From contig VXAU01004724.1 in NCBI GenBank assembly GCA_013399695.1, forward strand, positions 830,032 to 894,031: a stretch of DNA of 64,000 nucleotides, read 5' to 3'. Within the stretch, counting starts at the first letter, position 1. Each line of letters begins with the position of its first letter. A program made the position numbers and the translations under genes. Under the pieces are notes generated by a model. That model made no database searches, had not been told where the DNA came from, and worked only from the letters and a program-made list of their open reading frames with translations. This DNA comes from Formicarius rufipectus. Taxonomy: Eukaryota; Chordata; Aves; Passeriformes; Formicariidae. Shown here one piece after another: positions 11,605-64,000 of the stretch.

Positions 11605-14600
11605 CTGGCCAAACGCAAAGCTCTCCGCAGCTCAATAGATCCAGCCGCCTTTTGTGCTCAGCTGCTGAGCAGATCACAGCCGGAGCTGGGCTGCCACCTA
11701 GTGAGAATCTCCAGGGATGCATGTCTGGAGTAGCATAAACACAGAAAGAAAAATAGATATAAGACCTGACTTACAAGTTCATCCCTCAGTTTTAATTGCA
11801 GTTAAATATAACACTGCTGACAGTTAACATTTCCTGATAACAGTGAAATCTGGTTTTCTGACTTCTTTACGCTTTGGGTGAAGGACAGCAATGCTACACA
11901 GGCTGTTGGGATTTGATGTGTTGTCAAACACTGTAAGGCAGTGCTGCTGTGAGGTGAGGATTGCTGCTGTAATCTGGCCATTAGTTCTATTGCGGGGCTG
12001 TCAGCACTATTGTGCTCTCAGGTGTTTGTGCAGATTCCCAGAACTAGCCAGAACAAATTTGGTTGAAAAAGGAACTCTAAAGTGAGAGGAAGAACAAGAT
12101 TGTTTGCAGTTGAGGTGGATCAATACCTTGCTTCTGTTTATGGTGCAGCTGCACAAGCACTTGCACAAAAGTGAAGGGAGAGATGGTGCAGGAGCGAGAA
12201 TGAGCTGACAGAAGAGGGACAATTGCTGCTTTTAATGAGGCTGCTACTTTTAAGTGTTTATCACTAGAATAAAACACAATCTGTGTAACTTTCATAAATT
12301 ACGACCTTCCAGTTATTTCGGTAAAGGCCACTGTGACCTTACAGCTGAGCATTTTGCCAGGTCAGTGCCCCAGCCAAGTAGGGAGGTTCCTTTACAAAAT
12401 ACACGCCATGTGTCTGACTGCTTCTCAGGGAGGCTGGTTTGTTTGTTTATTTTTAGAGGAAATTTCACAGCATATTCTGACAGATCTGCTGCTCCACATA
12501 CCCTTCCATTTCCCTCTGTAAAAGAATCCATTGCATTGCAGTGTTTAAAACTGTACTTTGCAGTGTGAAAACCTGTGGTACTTGGGAAGGGGTTGGGCTT
12601 CAGGCTGTTGTGCAGTGTGTGGGATTTAATATAACGTGGCTATCAGTAGTGAACTCACTTTCATAACGTCATTGATCATGACTTGAGAGTCAACGACTTG
12701 TTTTCAATTTCCTTCCATTAATTATTGAAAACAGAATGTTAGAAGTGTTTCAGATTTTACAGCAGAGGTTGCAAAATGTCTTCAGCAGCAACTCCATTTC
12801 TGTTTGGAAATCCGAATGTGTGACAGAGCGAACCCTCCTCCTTTTTAAATTAATTGATGGAATTTTTAGCCCTATATCTGATTATCATGTCCCTTCTTGA
12901 GTTCGTGAAACATTTCTGAAACTACTACTTTGGAGCGGAGAGAACTGCTAACAGTGTTTTGAAAGACAGATTGTGCATATAATTAATTTAAAAATAATAA
13001 TTCATGAAGTGTTATTTTAACTTTTCTGTGTTTTCCCTTTCCTTTCTCTGTTCCCCTACCTCACTACTATACTGCTGTTGAGTATAAACCAAGAGGACAT
13101 AGCATGTGGAAAGTCTTAGATGAGAGATATCCAAGCTTTGTTCATGCTTGACAAATATTGGATCTTTTTTCCATTGTGGTGAGTGTTTTGTAAAAAGTTG
13201 CTAAGAATTATCAGTTAATTAAATGAAATTAAAGTATTTGTGCTTAATTATCTGCAGTAGGCAGCTACTAATGCACTTTTGGGCATTCTTAAATATTTTT
13301 ATTAGCTTAAGTTTGTTCATTACCTAAAATACATCATCTTATTTATGACTCATTGCTTATTTGCATGCCAGTAAAAATTAGAAAGAGTGAAAGGAGGGAG
13401 AGTTGCTTTCAAGGACACAACCATGCAAAGCAACTTACATTGTCTCTCAGATGCATGATTCTGGACAAATCTAGTGAATATATCAGTAGTTGTGAGAGAA
13501 AAGTGGTTTTATTCCACACCCAGTTTCATGTTCATCATTGCTGACCAAGTATAAACTGAGGTAGGAAACTGCCTCGTAAGTCTCACAGGACATTCAGCTC
13601 CAGCTGAAAAGCCATTGACATGTTTACATTTGTGTCCAAACACTGAGAAAGAATAGAGTACCAAATGAAAGTTATACAGGATTTAGCAAACATCTATGAA
13701 GTCTGATTCCACAAAATTAAGATTTCTGTAGGTTTCTGCCAGGGGGGTTCAGAAAGGAACCCTGATTATTGAGTATTAGCTGTAACCGCGTTTGGTGGTT
13801 CTTTCTTCCTGTCAACGTTTTGTTTCCAAATGCTGCAGTAGCATTAAAACAAAATATACTAGCAGGAGGTGGATTATCTCACATTGGTACTTGTTGCTTA
13901 ACATGATGTTTTTAGCAGGGAGCACTCAGAGCTATATTCATTTGTTTCTTTTTGGTACATGTTTTAAGCATATTTGCTGAGGTACAGATTGATTATGCAA
14001 CAAAGGTTTGGTGACAGTGGAGACACTTAGCAGGGAAAGGTGTGTGCTAATGTTTGGCAACACCCTAAGCAGCTCTGAAGGCCTTTCCCAGCCATGTTTA
14101 CTTTTTCCTTCCACATTCCTCTCTTTTAACTCAGCTCCTATACTCGGGGCTGCCCACTGAGCCATTTCCTTTGCTAAAACCGTGACATTGAGCCAGTGGA
14201 GACAAAAATTAATATCTCTTTCTTGGTTTTTTGTTTTGTTTTGAGTTAACACTGAAATGGTTTGGTGTGTGGTGTGACAAGCTCCAGGCTGCCGCACAGT
14301 GGAGCAGAGGGCAGGAATGTGTGTGGGCTGAAGAGGGAAACAGCCAGCAGTTCAATCAGCTTGGCTACTGTGGAGCTTCAGCCACCCCAAAGTGTGTGAG
14401 AGGAGAGGCAGGAAAGCTCTTAGTGCTTGTTAAGGCAAAGCATCATTACCTGGTCAGATGTGTCTGTGTGATGAGGAGTCCCTCCCATATCCTGGGAAGG
14501 CAGGTGGTGCCGTGTTAATTAAGAGAAAGCTGAATACTCTCCTGTGGAAGAATAAAAAAATTAAAAAGACAAATGTTTGGGACAGAAACACTGCTGTGGT

Positions 14601-17600
14601 GCTGTTGTATAGGAGTTTCATTGCCAGTGTCAATACAGGATGTTCCCACCTCCAGCTGCTCATTCCTGTTTCAGTGTGTTGGCTGCACTGAGAGCTTTTA
14701 TGACTTCCTTGCTATTTTATTAGGATAATTTGGCCTAAAAGTAATTTTCACAGAGCAGCAGGAATGAGCAAACAGAGAAGGGGATGGGGAAATTTTTTAA
14801 GCTGGTATTGCCCTGGAAGTCTGCCTGGTTTTGGAAGCGTGACCTCAGGTACAGTGTGGTTGGCTAAACTGGAGTTTGCTGTTGTGCAGGATGAGCCCTG
14901 TGCTTGTTACAGGGTGATGTGAGGCAAAGGTGTGTGGTGTGTGCTGGGCTTTGGGGGTGGTCGGGTCCTTTGTAGCCCCTTGAAGCACAGTGTCCAGTGC
15001 AGAAAACGAGTCAGACCTGTATTAAGTGGCAAGTTTTTGGTAATGGGGAGCTTGAAGGGCAACTCCTGTGGGAAGAGGCTCCGGGCTGCTGGTTCCAGAC
15101 AGCTTGTGGTGCTTCTGTGAAAATACATTTAGTGAAGGGTAGAAAGCACTGGAGCAAAGTGTAGGGAGTGTGGAACAAGATGAGCGAAGGAGGAGGTTCA
15201 GCACAGCAGAACAGACATCCCCTGCATCCAGTGGATGGCCTGTGCTGCAGCAGCAGAGCAGTGTGAGGAGTGGCAGGGAGGAACCACTGTGGTATGCAGA
15301 GCGTGATCTCACTCCCTGCATCAGAGCTGGGACCAGAGGGGTCTGGATTGAAGAGAGAAGTTCAGCCTCTGGGAAAGAGGAGAGGGAATTTGTTGATTTC
15401 ATGGTTTTCATTGTCTGTACCCAAATCAATAAGTATTTATTTTAATTTCAATTAAGTTAACATCATCGAGTAAAGCTGTTTTTCCAGCAGGAATGGCTGA
15501 TAAGCAATCTCCCTGTCTTTATCTCAACCCAGGAGCTCTTGTTCTTGTTACTTGTACTTTCAACCCCGCTCCAGGCTGAGAGCAGAGGGTGAGCAGGAGC
15601 CTGGGTGGGAGTTCAACAGCTGGCAAAGGCTGATCCACAGGATTAAACCCTGTGTGTTTGTAGGGTGAAACAGTTGGTGCTGAGCTCTGTGTCTGCCTTA
15701 TCTGTGCTTCAGGTGATGCAGCAGGCGCATTTCCAAGGCACATCACTCAGTTTAGTTGCATCTGGAAGAATTCCATTTGGGGTGGTCAGGAGCTTCCCCA
15801 TGATGAGCTCCAAAGGTTGGTAGGTTTGATAATGACACAACCAAGTGAACGAAGCATATTGATTTCCTTTTAAAACTTAGCACTGCCACAACTTTTGAAA
15901 TAAAATATAATCATATTCTCACTGGACAAAATATATGGAAGCATTTTAAGCAAGAAGTTTACTACTGAGCTAGATACTTCCTTTCAAAATACTGTCATAC
16001 CCAATCTGTGGCTGGGGAACTAATCCTTTAAAGAACTGAACCAGGAAAAACAGAGTGGTGTATGTATAAAAATGAATTGTGTATATATAAAAATGACATG
16101 TGTCTTCCATCTTGCTAAGAAATGTGGTGCTGTCCTTCCCCCAAAAAGATGTGGCTGCTACAGTCTGTGCATGTCATTTTGAAGATACTAAAATGGTGCT
16201 ATAATGTAGGCTGCCGGAGAGCATCTAATTCTTCCATGCTGTAAGATACCACAAATATACTTCAAAAATATGTTCAGTATATTTGAGATGTTTTAAAACC
16301 TAGGGTATCACATTTTGAAAGGAAATTAGGTGTTTGCCAGAATTGTCAGAGATGTGTAAGATATTAGGTTGTTAACTCCCGTGGGAATTTTAAGTGATAC
16401 TCAAGTTTTATATTGTCTGTCAAAGACTGATACGTGTTTCTTTGTGGTTATTTAGAGCAGTTGTCTCTTTAGTGCTTCCAGCAATTCACTTTCACTATCC
16501 ATACACAAAGACTGCGTTTTCCCTGTGTGGTGATTATGGCTGAGAATTCCCTTTGCCATCTTTGAACTTTTCTTTGTTACAGGAGTCCGAACTCTCATGC
16601 CATTATAACGACTTTAGCACCTCTCTAAATAATTAGCCAGGTCTAAAATGGAAAGTTTAACATGTCTCCAGTTCCTAAAATAACCTCAACTTTCTTAAAC
16701 AGACAAATTCTGGAACATGTATTGGTAACACCAGTGTAAAATGCTTTTCAAATTACAAAGTATCAGCCTGCATGGTAAACAAGTTAAATGAAACACCAAG
16801 TTTTTCTCCTCATTTCTGGTTATGTTACGATACCTTTCATGCATCGGGCAGATAAACTTATAAAGCCTGTGCTTTTAAGCCTTGCTATTCTGTTTATTAT
16901 CGCTGTTGTCATTAATGTTTAATTTTGAAAGAAGTGCTGACAGAAAAGTCTTAAAGAATAGACCAGAAAGTAATTTCTTCATCTCTATTAAGAAGAGGAA
17001 AATTAGTAGATGAAGTCTTCAAAAAAGACTCGAACATAAAGTTCAGTAATCCAGCAAGTAACAGGTGACTGTTTTAGATTCCAAGACCTTGTCTTGCCTT
17101 AGGCTATGTTCCTTTATCTAAATTTTGTTTACTAGTGAAGGAGACTGTTATGTTTATGAGACCTGTGACCATTAGTAGATGACAGTCACCTCTGGTTTCT
17201 TAAAGCTGACACTCCACTGACAGATCATGGGGTTGTCCTGAATATTTTGTAGGTGTTTGCAGCTTGAAAGCTTATTTTGCTATGGAATGTGTGCCTGGAA
17301 CCTTTATTACTCTACAGCATGGCTGAAATACTCAGCAGAGGTTTAGAAAACTTAACAGCAAAAAACAACAGGAAAAAAAAAACAATGTTAGAATAATAAG
17401 TTACAAGTAATACAGGGGTCACAAGATAATAATGGGATTTTTCTTAGGAAATCTTCAGTCACCTGCTTGCAGATAAACATCTGCTTGGGTTTAAGTTGCA
17501 TTCACAACTGGAACAGTACCTGTAGCTACTTGGGATTTTATTTACCTCTTGTGGAGGTGAAATTTAATTCAGTCTGGTAAAAGCATTTGATGAAGAATTG

Positions 17601-19574
17601 AGTAGATGCTGATTTCATTTTTTTCAGTGAAAACAATGAAATGTATGTGCCATTTCTACCTTTTCTCCTGTTTCCCTTTTATGTTTGCTGGTCTTAAACA
17701 TGACATATTTTAACCTTTGGGTCACAGTGTAAATGTGCTTCAGAATTCATCATCTCTTTTGTGCCCTGTGGCTTTGTTGAATCAATGTGGTGTGTGCTCG
17801 TCTGTCTCTGTATTCCTAGTTGTCTTCTTCCTTAATAAGTCTACTCTTGAACAAGGCCCTGCTGTTGTTAAAATACGAGTTTGTTCTGCTCTTAGCCCCA
17901 AGACCCCTTAGTCATACAGAACCTTGTTCTGTAACTTCTGTTCATTTGTTTTCCTGTTTGGAGATTTTATTTTCTACTTTGTTTCTCCTTCCTCTTATGC
18001 TGGTGCTCAATCTGTGAGCAACTGTTGTGCTCATCCAATATTACACAGAGGAATGAGGGAAGTGGCAGCACATGCTTTCTTCTTCTCAATTCTAATTCTC
18101 TTCAAAAAAACACACAAAATATTAAATAATTGAAGCATCCAAAATAAACTATTTTGAAGACAATTTTTACCTGTAGATCAAATAGAACTTTTCTGTAGTT
18201 TCCTGTTGGATTTTCACTTTGCTTTCCACCATGGTGGAAGAGTGATAGCATTAATGTCATTATACAGTAAGAAGCAAATAAAAGCATCCAATTTTCTGAA
18301 GATCATAGTCATTACCAGAACCACATAGTCCTCTATTCTCATATGCTGTCCCTAAATGTGCCTGTCTGAGATCCTATTTACGAGAGACTGGATGTGCACT
18401 TCAGTGGACCTCTCTGCCCAGAAAAGAGGGGGTAACCATTTAGTGTCAAATCAAAGCCCAGGTGTGATGGAAGGGAATGTTACAACGTGGTTTTTAGTGA
18501 CTACTCTGCATCGTTACAGGTATTTTTAATATTGAAGTACATGTTGCTGGTTTTGTACGTGACAGGATTTCATCTGTGTAAAGGACAAATTTTACATTAA
18601 TTTCTTTATCAAAATGCCTTCTGCATCAATGCCATCTTTTTACTGCTCTGCTTGCACTTCCTAAGGTGCCATTACATGATGGTTTCTAAGTGGCTGCTCT
18701 GTCATTTTGCTTTTAGGTTATATTTGCACAAGTGTAAAGGGGATTCTTGTAATGCAGGTGTAATGTGAAAGGTCTAGTAAGGGAAGCTGTGTTTTGTGAA
18801 TCCAAACATTTTTCTTGGATTGAAATTCAGTCATTTCCAAACTCTGAGCATTTCTTTTGAATTTACAGATGACTGAAAAATTACCTGTTGAATGCCTGAC
18901 ATGAAAGAATGTTCATCTTGCTGCTTGTATTTTTCAGTGTTACTGATTCATGTTAGAGATGTAAGAGGGCACGTGTGAAAATAGTGCATTTTAAATTTCA
19001 TTCCAGTGTAGCACAATATGAACATTCTGAAACCAAGAAACCATTTTTCTATTAGTACATATGTAGGTCATTCTTTAACAATGAACAATCGTATGGAAAG
19101 AGAATAGAAAAGGAAAATGTCTGTTTCAGAATTCAGACTGATATTTTCCTCTTCTCCGCTTCTCAAGTTACCATCAAGACTATTCACTCAGAATTTTGCT
19201 AGTCATTCTAGAATACTTGTTGAGAAGATAAAAGAAAAAAAAAATGTAAGGATGATTAAATAACAAAAATATGAAATAGTTTCAGCACAGGAGAAAGAAA
19301 ATTAATTCAGTGTGGCTTGGTTTTCTGCATTTCTGTACGTCCAGAAAGACTGATTTCTGATTAGAAAAATTAAGTGTTGTTTAGTTCAAAACAAATTCTA
19401 TCAAGCTTTCTGAGATTTCAAAGTGGTTTCTGGTCTTAACAACTTTTTCTGCTTTTCTCCCACTTCTCTAGAGATGCAAGCTACAAGATGCTGGTTAAAA
19501 TTTATGCCAGTGTCATTTCATATTTTGTGATTTAAAAATAAATAGTCACCTTTAAAGAAGTAAACTGGCAGAAA

Positions 19575-19765
19575 TTTAAACATAAGAAGAGACTTCTTTG
19601 CTTATGAGGGTGACCAGGTGTCAGTGCAGACTTCCTGGTCTGCTTGTAGAGTTTCCATACTTGAGTATGTTCAAAGCCCTACAGGGTGTGGTCCTGGCCA
19701 GCCTGCTCTGGTTGACCTTGCTTTGAGCAGGCACATCAGACTGGAGGCCTCCAGGTTTTAGTGGT
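19575..19765 (+). mobile_element. CR1 LINE fragment, 3' region
   Basis: Plus orientation. It shows the degraded series AAGAAGAGACTTCTTTGC, TGAGGGTGACCAGG, AGAGTTTCCATACTTGAGTA and GGTTGACCTTGCTTTGAGCA, which aligns by eye with the CR1 3' region just upstream of its terminal octamers. The 3' tip is missing or too diverged to see. Confidence 0.7.
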
Positions 19766-20173
19766 GCTGCAGTGTGGTGCAAGAACCTGTCTTCTGTATT
19801 TAAGCATAGCTTTCTAGTGATGTTGGATATTTAGGATGTAAATGTTGGTGTAGTCTGCATATGTGCATTATAAGGTCTTACTCCTATACAGTTTTTCAGA
19901 TTATGACCAGGAAGATCTCTTGTCAGTAAGTCACTTCAAGAATCTGTTCTGTGTGTTTATATTTTGATATCTGTGTGAGTGTTTTAACTTGATTTCACAC
20001 TGTAGTTCTGAAGCAGTATAGTGAAATACAATCTCATCAATGTTCTTTAAAAAGATTGACGTGTTTATGAGAAATTTTAGATGTGTACCTATTCCCAAAC
20101 ATTGTGTTCTAATTTTTTTCAATTTTTTTTAATTGAATATATTGCTAATCTGCTATCTTCTTATCTTTCACAG

Positions 20174-63558
<43,385 letters not shown>

Positions 63559-64000
63559 GTAAACTGAATATAGAGTTAAAATAAGATAATTACATAACTG
63601 GAATTTTGTGTGGTACTTCATTTTAGCAATGCTAAGAGAAATCTATGCTTTGAAGTCAACAAAAAAACGTTGTAACAGGCCTTTACAAATATTTATTGCA
63701 ATGGTATTTTGTTAAGGATGCTCATCCTTTCTTAATGCATAGTTTTCGAGCTAGATTTCAGCGCAAATTGTCTGGTATCAGTGAAGGTGCATGTGAGGTC
63801 TTCATCTTTAATAAATTCATTACTTCTGTGTAATATGAATTACTGGGAAGGAGAGAATTATACAGGTGCTTCTGTTATTGTTTATAATGAAAGGAACATA
63901 ATTATTTTTAATGTCTTTTTTCAAGAAGAGGAAATATGTATTTTTCAATTTTTCTTTATGTTTAACTACTCACAGGATTATTTCTTAGGTGTATTGAAGC
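63559..64000 (+). other. CASK: CASK intron 9, 5' portion
   Basis: Intronic sequence after exon 9, running off the right edge; AT-rich, with no exon 10 before the window ends. Confidence 0.85.

Larger units (their letters stand above)
1..20173 (+). other. CASK: CASK intron 2, 3' portion
   Basis: Intronic sequence upstream of exon 3, continuing beyond the left edge. It holds CR1 pieces at 1-195 and about 19575-19765, and an LTR-like block at about 3.7-4.6 kb. Possible regulatory stretches lie near 7.86-8.2 kb and 11.5-11.72 kb. The stretch 14.27-15.75 kb is more GC-rich than its surroundings; I could not assign it to a repeat family. The remainder is AT-rich sequence with no RNA gene, no exon-like homology and only chance open frames. 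Confidence 0.85.

Noticed and set aside
15022..15429. 135-codon open frame on the minus strand in a GC-richer stretch
   Set aside because: No start context, splice signals or recognisable motif; overlapping frames of similar size exist on the other strand.

Overview
This window is vertebrate nuclear DNA, almost certainly avian. It carries several CR1 retroposon copies, including copies whose 3' ends are built from the ATTCTGTG-type octamer, and LTR fragments of the kind common in songbird genomes. A passerine or related neoavian bird is likely, but I cannot name the species.

The backbone is the plus-strand gene CASK (calcium/calmodulin-dependent serine protein kinase, a MAGUK scaffold). Seven coding exons are present with clean GT-AG borders and continuous reading frame. 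They correspond to human exons 3 to 9 (c.173-915, residues 58-305), which is most of the CaM-kinase-like domain. Exons 1-2 lie upstream of the window and exons 10 onward lie downstream. As far as I can recall the human protein, the encoded residues are identical throughout.

Layout: 1-20173 is the 3' part of intron 2, with a CR1 at the left edge, an LTR-derived block near 3.7-4.6 kb and a CR1 near 19.6 kb. Exon 3 is at 20.2 kb, exon 4 at 27.4 kb and exon 5 at 28.8 kb. Intron 5 (28833-48818) is about 20 kb and holds two intact antisense receptor genes: GPR34 (44221-45348) and GPR82 (33830-34873). It also holds the longest CR1 (37.97-39.08 kb) and an apparently solo LTR (41.64-42.45 kb). Exons 6, 7, 8 and 9 follow at 48.8, 58.7, 61.0 and 63.5 kb.

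Nesting of GPR34 and GPR82 inside CASK intron 5, on the opposite strand and in the order GPR34 then GPR82, matches the mammalian arrangement. CASK is a synaptic and epithelial scaffold with an atypical kinase domain. GPR34 is a P2Y12-like lysophosphatidylserine receptor of microglia and myeloid cells. GPR82 is an orphan relative. Nothing indicates that the three act in one pathway; the link is positional. Candidate 5' noncoding exons for both receptor genes can be read from splice signals.

I found no tRNA, rRNA, CRISPR array or complete mobile-element coding region. The most useful leads are the degenerate receptor signatures in GPR82, the candidate receptor promoter and exons, a small dispersed inverted motif family in intron 6, a TATA plus CpG cluster in intron 2, and an LTR with a duplicated end. 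None amounts to a clearly new biological system.
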